This document shows positions 1 to 10,380 of a stretch of 64,000 nt of DNA, piece after piece. Position 1 is the stretch's first letter. Every line of letters starts with the position of its first letter. The position numbers were made by a program, and so were the translations under genes. The stretch is from positions 20,181,440 to 20,245,439 of the forward strand of contig NC_089277.1 of NCBI RefSeq assembly GCF_963678975.1, in the 5' to 3' direction. The stretch comes from Dysidea avara (taxonomy: Eukaryota > Porifera > Demospongiae > Dictyoceratida > Dysideidae). The notes beneath the pieces are model-generated. The model did not search any database, was not told the DNA's origin, and saw only the letters and a list, made by a program, of their open reading frames with translations.

Positions 1-392
1 GAGTTCAGCTACAAAGAAACCACCATGTAGAGAGTTCAGCTAGAAGAAATTACCTTGTAGAGAGTTCAGCTACAAAGAAACCATCATCTAGATAGTTCAG
101 CTGCAAACAAATCACCTGTAGAGAGTTCAGCTACAAACAAATCTCCCTGTAGAGAGATCAGTTAGAAGAAGTTTCCTTGTAGAGAGTTCAGCTACAAAGA
201 AACCATTCTGTAAAGAGCTCAGCAGCAAAAAAATCACCTGTACAGAATCCAGCTACAAATAAATCACCCTGTAGAGAGAACAGCTCGAAGAAGTTACCTT
301 GTTGATAGTTTAGCTACAAACAAATCACCCTGTAGAGAGATCAGCTGGAAGAAGTTGCCTTGAAGAGTGTTCAGTTACACAGAAACCACCAT
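1..392 (-). repeat. 31-bp minisatellite array of copy A
   Basis: Tandem degenerate units of about 31 bp with a constant core (GTTCAGCTA, then CAAA or GAAG variants, then GTAGAGA). Unit types alternate, for example CAAAGAAACCACCAT, GAAGAAGTTACCTT and CAAACAAATCACCCT. The same array is found in all six composite elements. Confidence 0.9.
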
Positions 393-910
393 GGACAGTT
401 CTGTAATAAATATATGTATTATATATATAATTTGTACATTTACTGATAAAATCAGAAATATTTAAGGTACATCTGCTTCATCTTTTCTTCTTCCTGTGGT
501 AATGAAAAAAAGATAGGTTTAAAAAGTCCCAAAGCAGGCCATAGGCCGGCTTTGGGGTATACAAATACAAAAAGAAGTGAAATCTAATCAAAAACAGCCA
601 AGCTGTAAAAAAAGTGTGTGGCCCTCAAAAAGGCTATTGTGAAAAAGATGTGAAATCCAAGGTGGCGGCCAAGAAATGGCTGTGATGGTAGGTTAATGGT
701 AAAAATTTTAATAATGAGAATTCAGGTGAATTTTGTGCCAATTGACCAAGCGGCACCAAAATTCACCTGAATTGTTGTTTTTAAAATTTTTACCATTAAC
801 CTACCATCACAGCCATTTCTTGGCCGCCACCTTGGATTTCACATCTTTTTTCACCATAGCCTTTTTGAGGGCCGCACACTTTTTTTTCAGCTTGGCTGTT
901 TTGGATTAGA
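1..910 (-). mobile_element. Helitron-like composite element, copy A (cut by window edge)
   Basis: Copy A runs on the minus strand: its TCTAATCC start is at 910, and the other end lies left of the window. From right to left it holds the ~330-bp terminal palindrome (about 580-910), a spacer with the GGCCGGC-type short palindrome and a TATATATA tract (about 393-580), and the start of a 31-bp minisatellite array (1-392). The same order of blocks is seen in five other copies here (12601-16313, 17131-20682, 21990-27788, 27852-31284, 38390-41487). No protein is encoded. Helitron-like is an inference from the insertion behaviour of the other copies. Confidence 0.8.
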
Positions 911-1570
911 TATTATTTTACACCAAAAAAAGCAAATTATGGTATTTGACCCTGGCCTGTACGTAAATTAATGTATGTCTTTGATGGTCTGTGAATCCAT
1001 TTGGCTGTAATACGACACTAATTACTACTGATTCTTGAAAAAAACCTTTGACTTCTAGGCTGAGCAAGAAAACAAGCAGCCCAGTGTGCTAGTTAACCCT
1101 ATACAGCAATTTGTGTCTAGGTATCCTGTACAAAGTGAGTTGTAACTGTGATGCATGCAAGCCATTTCACTGACATACTACAACACCAACATATGTAACA
1201 CATGCATGTACTTGAAATACACTACTCTAAGTCAGATAGAACATGTGAAGTTACCTCATTGATCAACAACAATGCAATATCTGATTCACATGATATTATT
1301 CTCTTGAAACAAATATAGGAAGTTTCCAAATGTGCTGAACCTTTTCATCGAGCAAATGCTATCCCTATAATTGTTTTTGTAACTGTAACTGTATTGTTGA
1401 TATTTAGATATTTTTGTATTTATTGTGTTTTGTGTCTTGGTAAGCACCCTTGTACAGGCTTTGCCTTTTGGTGCCACCCTGTCTTTTGACAAATCAGATA
1501 AATAATAATAATAATATTAATAATAATTGACCGGGTCTGCAAAAACAGGACAGGGCAAATATTGTAAAAT
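911..1570. other. Non-coding stretch with a retroposon-like (TAA)n tail
   Basis: No supported gene. At about 1380-1530 the plus strand reads like a LINE or SINE 3' end: a GTAAGCACCCTTGTACAGG segment, then AAATCAGATAAATAATAATA and a run of TAA/ATT units. A partial TTGACCGGGTCTGC terminus related to the element at 1571 follows at about 1527. The rest is unremarkable. Confidence 0.45.
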
Positions 1571-1818
1571 GTGACCGGGCCTACAAAAACAGGGCATGTG
1601 GGCACAAACTACACCCTGTCACTCTACAGGTCATATCTCAGTACTGAAATAGAATATTCGCATCCTGTAACTTATATCATAAAGCCAATTAAATACTTAT
1701 AAAGAGCAAAAAACGACATTACCATAGCATAATGGTACAAAAAGTTATGAGTGATGAAAGTTTGAAAAAGTAAGTAAAAATCATGTGCCCACAGTCCTAT
1801 TTTCACAGGCCCAGTCAC
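1571..1818. mobile_element. Small DNA transposon (MITE), 4-bp AAAT target duplication
   Basis: Terminal inverted repeats start GTGACCGGGCCTAC on the left and end GGCCCAGTCAC on the right. AAAT flanks both sides (1567-1570 and 1819-1822). A second copy with the same ends and an AATT duplication lies at 33888-34137. A larger relative is at 48085-48723. Superfamily not assigned. Confidence 0.75.
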
Positions 1819-1822
1819 AAAT

Positions 1823-2009
1823 TTACTTACTTTTTCAAACTATTATCGCCCATAACGTTTTATGCCACTTGTCTATGGTCATGCAATTTTTAAACATACG
1901 TATAATTGGCATAAAAGTTACAGAATACAAATGCATCACTGAGATATGACCTACTATGTGACAAGGTATAGTTTGTGCCCACATGCTCTGTTTTCACAGG
2001 CCTGGTCAC
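1823..2009. mobile_element. Partial inverted copy of the GTGACCGG MITE
   Basis: This sequence mirrors the element at 1571-1818 and ends with TTTTCACAGGCCTGGTCAC. Only one terminus is present, so it is a truncated copy lying head to head with its neighbour. The pair could form a large hairpin. Confidence 0.6.
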
Positions 2010-3339
2010 ATAATTATATATTTATTTGTGTGTGTGTGTGATGGTAAGATGTTGCTATTTGTTGTGGTGAAATGTGAAATGCTACATGTATGGAGAAAAT
2101 TTAATGAGAAATGCTACAGATCAAAGTATCAGAATACAGCTCTATAGCGCTGATGGAGCCACATATCAAAGTGTTTATTAATACCAACAGGCAGAAAGTG
2201 CTTTACATAGTAGGTCACTTCCTCCTGAATTAGTCTATCAAAACATAACCTCTGTGAAATGTTTCAACAAATATTATATTCAAGAAATTAAAGAGATTGC
2301 TTTCTAACTTTGTATGCTGACTTCAGTAGATCAACGTATTGTGTTACAAAACGCATACCCAACATCACTTTATGCTGTATAGGTGCTTTATAGTTTAGAA
2401 CCAATAAGCTAATAATTGTTATAAATGGCCTGTAGAGTCAGTATTTTATTTTTGTACATATAGGATTGGTCATATTGCTGCATTGTTTGTAATAGCTGCA
2501 TATTTCATACATATTTACTTGTAACTACATTACTATAATGTAGATCACATGTACTATAAAGATTCTGATGATGCCAATTCATGTATATGCATAGCTACAT
2601 ATATATTTGAGCCATCTTTTAATACTGGTGCATTGCATTGCCGACAGAAGATGTACATTATAAAATGTAGTCAGGTTTGCATGATGACATTTCATTATGA
2701 TAGTTTTTGTGATCAAACAATATGCTCAATGACATATGTTCACTACTAGAGATTCCCTCATTTTGTAGATAAATTGTGCACTTGCTACATGTTTATTTAC
2801 AGCATCCTTTGGAAATGACTGATTCACTAAATTTTAATTTTTAGTTTGGTTTTTATTAATAATTATGTGTTGTAGTTAACTGTTAACTGTTTGCTGTGTT
2901 TATTGTGTTTGCAGTATCTCTATGTATGTTTGTTGTACTTTATGTTGCTGTATGTATGTCTGGCAGTGAAGAGCGGCTTTGTCAAACCGTTTAGAGGTAA
3001 TAAACAATCAAACAATCATAGGAGTAAACCATGGTAATTGGTGAAGATGGATTTTTAAAACAGTTATGAATGAATAGTGGGGAAAAGCAACATTGCAAAC
3101 AAAATAATTGATTATATCTCGTGTCATCTGCACTGAATACAGCACTAAATGCAAAAATGTATTAGTAAAGCAGCAATCACATATTTGTAACAGAAAATTT
3201 CTAATATGCATGTATAGCTGTGCAGAGAATACAGTGTTGTCCTACAGACACAGTATGTGCTTAATGAATACCAAAGTAAAAGGGTTGGGGAATATTTTGT
3301 ATTCAAGCATGTGCAAACCAGTTCCTTGTAAGGGGATAG
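2010..3339. other. Non-coding region with a LINE-like 3' end
   Basis: No supported gene. At about 2865-3015 the sequence resembles a non-LTR retrotransposon 3' end: a pyrimidine/TG-rich stretch, an imperfect stem around CGGCTTTGTCAAACCG, then an AATAAACAATCAAACAATCA-type tail. The remainder is AT-rich single-copy-looking DNA. Confidence 0.35.
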
Positions 3340-4281
3340 TTAATTTCTCTCAGCAATGGTGTCAGCAATCCATTTCAAAACAATAGGATTCTGTACTTTA
3401 GTGCTGACAGTGTGGGAATTTGGCTTTCCACATTCACTAGTAAACCCGCTGGTCACACCTGCAAAAGTTATTTTACCACTACTCTCAGTGCTGACTACTG
3501 CTGACCCTGGATTGCCAATACATGTACTGGGAGTACCTGCAGCTGTACAGTAAACTGCTTGGGTATTTCTGTAATCTATCCCTTCCTTTGAAAACTGCTG
3601 AAAACATAACAAATTCAAAGACAAGGAAACTTTAGGTGGTGCTAAAATGGCATCTTCTTGAACCACTTGTGTTGGGTTACCTAGCCCATATATCAAAAAG
3701 TTTCCAGGCCCACTGAAACTGTATAATTCATCACCACTCTCATCTAGAAGACACAGTGGCAGGGTATTGTTAAATTCATCCATTGGTATACGAGACTGTG
3801 TTTTAATCAGTGCTAGATCCACCGGTTTATCATAGAAACTATTGTGATTTGGATGACAGTGTATTTCTGCTGCAGAAAGATCAAGTTCACCGTCTTCTTC
3901 AACAACACAAGTATGTGACTTCTTCAGCCTGAGAGACAAGGAGTTCTTATCTGTATCCTTACCACAAACACATTCAGCACTTGTAATGATCCACTGGTCA
4001 TTTAAAAGATTTCCACTGTATAAAAGAATATCAGATTTATCACTTTTGTCACACAGGGTTACATGCCAGGTGGGTCTTAGAATCGTTAGGCCTTGAACAT
4101 TGTTGATAACCTTTGCACACTGGATACAAGAATAGTCATTAGTGGAAAGTGTATAACCTTCATGGCATGCACAAGTGGAATCATTGCTACAAATGTGTTC
4201 ACATTTATCACAGATTTCAAATTTTCTGGGGCAAGAGTCTATTGTTGGTACCAGAGCAATTAGTGCAAGAAGTAGAGCCAT
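3340..4281 (-). CDS. EGF-like module plus catalytically dead trypsin-like (S1) domain
   Basis: The 313-residue reading frame begins MALLLALIALVPTIDSC, then an EGF-like module (six Cys, roughly residues 17-56), then an S1 peptidase fold. The block around the catalytic His reads WIITSAEC, so His is replaced by Glu. The Asp block DLALIK is kept. The Ser block reads CIGNPGSA, so GDSGGP has lost both Asp and Ser. The C-terminal GVTSGF...VLKWI pattern is typical of S1 domains. The protein should therefore bind rather than cut, as haptoglobin-type homologues do (family knowledge). The frame overlaps the upstream Cys-rich frame by 65 bp. It is either the continuation after an indel or a separate secreted protein starting at this Met, which looks like a signal peptide. 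Confidence 0.7.
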   Translation of the reverse strand: MALLLALIALVPTIDSCPRKFEICDKCEHICSNDSTCACHEGYTLSTNDYSCIQCAKVINNVQGLTILRPTWHVTLCDKSDKSDILLYSGNLLNDQWIITSAECVCGKDTDKNSLSLRLKKSHTCVVEEDGELDLSAAEIHCHPNHNSFYDKPVDLALIKTQSRIPMDEFNNTLPLCLLDESGDELYSFSGPGNFLIYGLGNPTQVVQEDAILAPPKVSLSLNLLCFQQFSKEGIDYRNTQAVYCTAAGTPSTCIGNPGSAVVSTESSGKITFAGVTSGFTSECGKPNSHTVSTKVQNPIVLKWIADTIAERN

Positions 4282-4565
4282 TGTTTACTGAGTATGTTCC
4301 ATTTGGGCATATTGAACATGGTTCCATACCATTCTGTGAAAATGTTCTTGGAAGACATTTTCTAGTGAAACCTTCCCTCAGATGTACACCAGTAGTGAGA
4401 GTTGTATACCCAGTAGGACACATTTTACAAGTAGTTTGACCTTGTTCATCTTGGTAGTATCCATTTGGACAAGTGACACATTTTGATGTGGTATAATAAT
4501 TCACACGTCCATCTTCTCTAAAAGCTCTTTCATCAGAAAATATCTAGTATGACCCAGGAGGACAG
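4217..4565 (-). CDS. Ephrin-receptor-like cysteine-rich repeats (exon)
   Basis: The translation has repeats of the form CxxCPxGYYxxxxGxxxCxxCPxG (for example CVTCPNGYYQDEQGQTTC and CSICPNGTYSVNNGSTSC), matching the GCC2/GCC3 ephrin-receptor-like Cys-rich family of extracellular proteins. The exon probably starts at 4565 after a TAAG acceptor and reads CPPGSY, then TAG at 4544-4546, then continues in frame for the rest of the domain. At its 3' end the frame leaves the homology after CTNCSGT and the frame of the trypsin-like domain takes over, which implies a shift near 4240. Confidence 0.65.
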
Positions 4566-4671
4566 CTTACTACAAAATAAAAATAACAACACCAATAAAA
4601 ACAATCCAGCCACTATATTTATATTGTCTTATATGCAAAATTGATTACAAGATGTACATTTCCTTACCACA

Positions 4672-5150
4672 CAAAAAGTTGTTCACAGTTGACACATCTT
4701 TTCCAGGTGGACAGGCAAGGTTTAACATGCCAAACTGCAATGCTTTCATATTCTTCTATCCCATCAGTTATTATGAATTCAGACATAGCAACCACTTCCT
4801 GCAACCGCTGCCAAACTGGAATCCATTCCACTCTAGCTTGTGGTACCAACTGGTTTACCTCTACTAATGGAATTTCTGGGTAGCTTATGTTTTCACTGTA
4901 CAGTGTAAAACTTATAGCAATGATTTCTGTAGTGATTGTGTTTACTGTAATGTTGTCTAAAGAAGTTGATCCAAACGACATTATTGCATTTAAATCTGCA
5001 ATTAAATTTTTTTTGTAATGCTATTTTTGCAGCAGAGGTTAGGGAAATGTTCACGTCAAAGCCACTACCTGACATTTTATCTTCACCAGATCCCAAACTG
5101 AGCACATCTGTAGAATTGATATCAGATTCAAGTTTAGTAAAATTCAGATA
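4672..5150 (-). CDS. Extracellular segment of unknown type, frameshifted at an A8 run
   Basis: Two overlapping frames join to one protein-like segment: 5150 to about 5010, then about 5010 to 4672 (ending CVNCEQLFV before a GTAAGG donor). The switch falls at an eight-A run, so a one-base slip in the sequence or in the genome explains it. An alternative is a ~72-nt intron ending TTTAATTGCAG, which would also restore a frame; the skipped peptide looks coding, so I prefer the indel. No family recognised. Confidence 0.45.
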
Positions 5151-5156
5151 AACAGT

Positions 5157-5740
5157 TCAAGCTAGTTGAACTACTGTAGAATCTAACACAGTTAGATTGA
5201 CAATCCTTGATCTTAGTACACCCTGTTCATTAAATGCTTCACAATAGTAAGAACCATCATTTTCTGGTAAAGGAGGAACAATGACAAGCTCATTTTGATC
5301 TTCTCCTGGTATTTGAGTAAATTCCAATGTTCCTTTACGCCTAAAATACCACCTAAATCCTGGATAAGGAAAGCCAATGGCATTACTTTTGATGACAGCT
5401 CCATTCCAATTTCCCAAGTACTCATCGACATTTTCTGGCTGAAGGAAAAATGATGGAAACTGTTGTACTTCAACTGATGAATTTGTACTTGTAACACTGG
5501 ATACCTGGTTAGTGACAACACAAGTGTAGTTCCCACTGTCACTTAGTTTGACATTAATTTTGTTAACAGAAGTGTGCTATTTCTTTGGTTGGGTATTTGT
5601 ACACAGTCCTTTTGTCACTGATAAGTGGTATATTCTTGTGTCTCAACTTCACATATTAATTCTATATCTGTATTTTCTTTAGCAATGACACGTTTTGGTG
5701 GTTGAGCAGTTATCTTGGGAGGATCAGCACACCAGTAATT
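5157..5740 (-). CDS. Two Ig-like domains, with a stop and a frameshift
   Basis: The 3' domain has the Ig core pattern FRWYF ... NDGSYYCEAFNEQG (W and the D-G-Y-C motif). The preceding domain has IELICEVE and LSDSGNYTCVV. In that domain the expected core Trp codon is TGA at 5615-5617 (YQ-stop-QKDC), and a one-base frame change lies between 5558 and 5575. The type suggests adhesion or recognition at the cell surface or in the matrix; the exact role cannot be read from sequence. Confidence 0.6.
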
Positions 5741-5753
5741 GTAGAGAACAGGG

Positions 5754-6632
5754 TCACTTGCAACTTTGTATATTTTTTTGTGTATTAGCTACAGCTGAAA
5801 TTATACTATAATTTTGCAGTAATGCTAAATCAAGTAAATCCTGAGCAGCATTGGAAAATTCTATTAAGTTATTGAAATCATTAAATGGAACACCACTCAT
5901 CATTTCATTCATAAAATCAACTATTTCTTGAAGACAGTTAGAGAATCCAAGACAAGCAAAACCAGCAGCACTACTAGTTTTATTATGAAGGTATTCCATT
6001 TTTTCTTGCCAGGATTGGAATACTTTGCCTTCCAAGTTGTTAGCCAAATCTTGACCATTTAAAAGATGGTCTTGCATTAACCTAAGCAACTCAGTCACTT
6101 ACTCAGAATTGTTAATCCTACCAATACTTTGATCACTTACAGTGGTGTTTGTTATGCTTTCAACTTTTTCAAGATCAATGTTCAATTCTTTGTTAAAGGT
6201 AAGTGAGGAGAAGGTTATCAAATCTGCTATTTCATCCATGTTATCATTCAAAATTTTCACTGAAGATATAGCTGTTGAGGCAATATCAGAAATTGATGTG
6301 TTTAATTCTCTAAGGTATGCCAATATGTTTTCAATATCCGTACACCTACTTTGAAAATGTAGGTAGACCTCTTGAGCTTCAGAAATATTAACAGCATTTC
6401 TAGAACGTCGTTTAGATAAAAACCTCTGATTTAAAATTATGCTTTCAGTAATCACCACTGCTGCTTGCTGTAATGACATTTGAAACCTGTTAAAGTCCAC
6501 AAGAACAGTTTCTGACACTGTCCTGTTTCTAGAAGGAATAGCAATTGCAATAGTTACTGCCAAAGTCATTGGTGACTGAGTAATGATAGTGGTATTAAAA
6601 GTAACAGAATTTATTTCAAAGTAAGAAGGCAT
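5754..6632 (-). CDS. Helical segment split by an in-frame TAA
   Basis: Two ORFs in the same frame are separated only by TAA at 6099-6101 (INNSE-stop-VTELLRLM). Both are rich in Leu, Ser, Asn and charged residues in heptad-like order, with N-glycosylation motifs (NTT, NRT, NIS, NTS), so this is probably an extracellular helical or coiled-coil stalk. The stop overlaps a GTAAGT that looks like a splice donor, but no acceptor at intron distance restores the frame. The 3' end shifts frame at an A7 run (about 5770) into the Ig part. Confidence 0.5.
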
Positions 6633-6644
6633 GTCATCACCACA

Positions 6645-8358
6645 TCAACTTGCGTTTGTAACCTTTTCCAACAATTCAAGTTGATTTTCACGTTTAACTG
6701 CTTCAAAAGATTCTCTGGAAATTTTTAAAGTTTCTTCCGTTTCATCAAGGAGTTCATTGCTATCATTGAACTGGCTCCTGACAAGATTAAAACGTGCATT
6801 GTGACGCATTAAACGTAACCCGATTGCTCTTTCACGAGCTCTTGTTTCATCTAAAGACTGCAAAAGATTGGTAGCATCCCGTTGCTCATCAGCTAAATTT
6901 GCATATATCACATTTCTAGTTGCCTGGCATTCTTCATTCTGTCTTAAACAATCAAGATCTTCTCGTTGCCTATAACAGGTCTTGTTAAAGCAACGCTGTG
7001 CTGTTACTGGAGCTTGGACAGGTATCTCAGAGCAAGGTCTATTACAAATAGAGGGAACTATCACTTCTCTACTTTCTACAATAGCTCGCCTAAACTCCAC
7101 ACTGGTACAAATATAATTAACAAAACAATCTGTTCCAGTAGTGCTATCAAATGTTGCCTGGCTACATATGCAATGATAACCACAAAACTCTTGAGGCACC
7201 CATGTCCATATTTGGATTGTTTCATAGTCAATTATTACTGTCGTATTTACAGTTCGATTGCAAGCAACTGAGCAAGTTCCTTGAATTAGAGTAGTGGCAT
7301 TTCTTTGGCAGTCCTCACAGACTGTCTCTGAGATACATATTTCAGGACATTCCATAGTAGTACATAGTCCATCTATTTCATTAAGTAAAGCTCTTACCTC
7401 ATTATTAGCAGTTTCTAGTTCAGAGGAAAAAGAATCTATTATGTCTCTAATCAATGTTAATTCACTTTCTGTTTGTTGAACTAATCGTAAGCTTTCATTC
7501 ATTATGGCTTCCCTTTCACAATTAACAGTTATGGCTATAGCTTTTTGTGCCTTGGATTTTTCATAAACTGCTTTAGCATTCCTTACCCTGGACTGGAACC
7601 TGTTATACAATATCTTTAAACATGTATATATTTGACTACAGAGTAATTTAGGAATATTGCTAGAAATATATAAAAAATCCCCATTTATTTGTATTTGTGC
7701 ACCTTCCCAACTATTTGTTTGCTCGATTATTCCTTTCAACTTAGCAGGATACTTATTGAAAATGTTAACAGTTTTTACAAATTCCAATTGTTTATGATTG
7801 ATAGTGGCCATCACATTGAAGATTATGTCAAACAATGAGACTTCAATATTAAACAGTTGCGCATTAAAGAGACTATCATCCTTAGAAAAAGTAGCAACTA
7901 ACCCTGTTCTGTTAGTGTCAGAAATTGGTAATAAGTGAAGAAAGTATCCCAGCTTTAATTTTGGTAAAGAATCAGGAAACATGCTCCCAACAAGAATGTT
8001 ACTGTCACTTGGAGATAAAGAAGAGCAAAATGAACTGATTACACAGTCATCAAACATGTACAGATGTGTTTCAAGTTCAAGAATAGGAAAATGTCCCAGG
8101 CGGAGTCCAAGACAAGATGATGCAAAACTTATAGCAATCATGTTATGATCATCATCTAGAAAACATAAAACCATCAAGTGGGCAACTAAATCGTGTATGT
8201 AATTCAAATTGTTCCTCTGCTGGAACTATTAACAGAGTTGAGAACAAACCAGTAGATCCACCATCAATGTGGTAAACTAGTTTAAGGGAAACTCCCATTG
8301 GATTTGGACATCCATGACATCTCATACTGCTGTCCGCATCTATATTATGAAAGTACAT
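6645..8358 (-). CDS. Cys-rich and coiled-coil region (5' part of the gene)
   Basis: The first part, 8358 to about 8160 (starting MYFHNIDADSSMRCHGC), changes frame and continues to 6645 as a 520-residue frame. It contains a predicted coiled coil (roughly residues 205-275), a dense Cys block (CPEICISETVCEDCQRN ... CGYHCIC ... CNRPCSEI) and a second coiled coil (from about residue 430). The frame ends at TGA (6645-6647) but the same frame continues as CGDDMPSYFEINSVTF into the next ORF. No known family is evident. Confidence 0.5.
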
Positions 8359-10380
8359 TTACACCACAGAACAATTATTTTCTTATGTGTAGTAATTCTT
8401 TTTTACATACATGTCATGTTTAGCAACTTATTATTAATTCACCCTTTCACAAACAGATTCATTACAAATGAATTCTTTACTTTGGCAATGTAAATTGCCA
8501 TGATGAATTGATCACTATGATGGTCATTGATTATGAATCTGTGACTATGCATATTAAACATTTGAACTGTCATCCGCAAAACATTGAAAGTAGAACAAGA
8601 TGTACCATACTTATCTGTGTTAAGCTAGGCTCAAATAAATTTCATTTCCTAAATAAAAGCCAAGGGGCGCTACCTTATTGTAAGGGTGTGCACGAGGTTA
8701 TTGCTGTCTTAATTTTCAGAATAGAGGTGACTAAACTAATGAAATCTGTGACTTGTCATAGGAATAAAGTAGGAACCCTCCAAACTTTTGCATGCAGATG
8801 GATTTTAAGTAAGCTGCTAGTTATTATTGTATAGACAACCTGGAGTTTATTTCTTATAATCCAATTGGGAACCAGCTAGTTGCTAGCTGTAGCAGTTTCT
8901 ATTGACATCCTTGCACATTTTTCAGAACACAATTTCAGTAAACCAGGCATGCGCCCACAGCCAGCCTTCAGTTAACTGTGGGTGTGCACTTGTTTTGAAA
9001 AGTTAAGCTCATTGTAGTAGCCATTATTGAGTTATGATTGCCTAATAGCATCATTAAAGTGTCTAGTTAACTAGTCAGCTCGACAGTAAAAAAATTACTA
9101 AATAAAAAAATTCTTTTTGGAACATTTCAGGTTCTCACTAGGTCCAGCATACAATACAAGGAACAATTAGACACTATAAGCTAAATTAGGGAGCATACTG
9201 TAGAAATAATAAGTAGTGAAACATGGGGTTGCCTGTATGTGTAGATGTGCTAGCGGACATTTGATCCCAGTTCAGTCTAGAGCTATGACTAAATATGTCC
9301 ACTAGTGTATCCACAGACCTCCCTTATTTCCCTACATTTCTCATGCTTGTTGGAAAGTGTGTTTTGGGTCATACTGAAGGAAATTTTGGGCTTGATTACA
9401 CCTAACCAACTCTGTCAAGGCACCAGTGATTGTGAGCCTGGTTTTTGGTTAATACCAAGTGCAATCCTCCATAATTATACAGTACTACCATACTGTATTG
9501 TGATTCCTACATAGGTTATGCAATTTTCTAATTTTGCCTATAAATAAACTGTTACTACTGTATATATATATATATATAAGCCTTTGAATCATCTTCATGC
9601 TATATGGGTAACAGTGCTCTATTCTTACGTACTACCAGGGATGATGAAGTGTCATTGATTAAGTTTAAGAAGGAGAGATTTCCATTGACTATTGTTGTAA
9701 TGTTCAGTGAAGATGATCCCAAGATATATGCATCCCAGTCTGTTTGTTCAGTAAAAACCTATAGCACATAAAAGTAATCATGATACACACAGTGAATGCG
9801 TTAGCTACTCAGGTGCATAAGCATAATTTAGAGAATCTCTTTTAAATTATTAATGCAAGTGTAAGGGTAATTAGAATTTTAAATCTGAATAGAGATCATA
9901 GCAATGAAACAGGGGAGGTCATCTACACTTGCAGCTATATCTAGTGCACATTGACACATCCAAACAGTGAAGAAATCAAGCCTACATCCCCATCCATTGT
10001 TAAGTTATGCTTGGCTGGAGGCATCAGTCAGGCAGGCAGGTACTGTACCATAAGCAGAAAATTCAATTAACTACCTAAAAGAATTTTATAAAACTTGTTG
10101 AAAGGTTTAGGGTCGCAGTAATGCTGAAGACATTGTTAGCCCTGATTGCAACGGCACCTAACCAATAATGCCAAGCTGTCATGAAGGGAAAATGAGGCAG
10201 GTTTAAGGTGGGCTTGAAAATCCCAAACCTTCATGATCCCATACCATACTGTTTGATAGTTACAGATGTTTGAAAGATCCTTGTTTCTATTATTCTTATA
10301 TCCTTATTTCTTCGCATTCACGTAGTTAGGTATAAGAAAAGTATTAACTTACTCTCTCTCAAAATCTGCATATACCCATG
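8359..10380. other. Non-coding; fragments of a dispersed repeat (E3)
   Basis: No supported exon; it could be an intron between the two parts of the extracellular gene. Two pieces (about 9230-9500 and 9890-10255) resemble a repeat also seen at about 31.95-33.12, 44.0-44.9 and 50.17-51.06 kb. Shared marks are GACCTCCCTT..TTTCCCTAC, TCAAGCC..AGTTATGCTTG, a short AGGC run, and the end CCAAACCTTCATGATCCC. A short TA run lies at about 9560-9580. Confidence 0.4.

Larger units (their letters stand above)
3340..8358 (-). pseudogene. Large secreted Ig / cysteine-rich / EGF / trypsin-like gene, disrupted
   Basis: From 5' (8358) to 3' (3340) the reading frames give: a Cys-rich N-terminal part, a long coiled-coil/Cys-rich region, two Ig-like domains, a domain of unknown type, ephrin-receptor-like Cys-rich repeats, an EGF-like module and a trypsin-fold domain. 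The product would be extracellular. Similarity is continuous across frame breaks. I count in-frame stops at 6645-6647, 6099-6101, 5615-5617 and 4544-4546, and frame changes near 8160, 5770 (A7 run), 5560-5575, 5010 (A8 run) and 4240. At least one short intron (about 4566-4671) has standard borders. Either the gene is decaying, or the assembly carries substitution and indel errors. The stops use all three codons, which argues for decay. Exons at 10381-11664 may be its 5' part. Confidence 0.7.

Noticed and set aside
5615..5617. Reassignment of TGA to tryptophan
   Set aside because: A TGA falls where Trp is expected here and possibly at 37.2 kb, but TAA and TAG interrupt the same gene, and CDC5L, transposase and reverse transcriptase frames use TGG for Trp and end normally.
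6090..6104. GTAAGT at the in-frame TAA as a real splice donor
   Set aside because: No acceptor at a realistic distance restores the downstream frame, which is already in phase across the stop.
8508..8834. 108-residue plus-strand ORF
   Set aside because: No domain, no splice context, composition like the surrounding AT-rich DNA.
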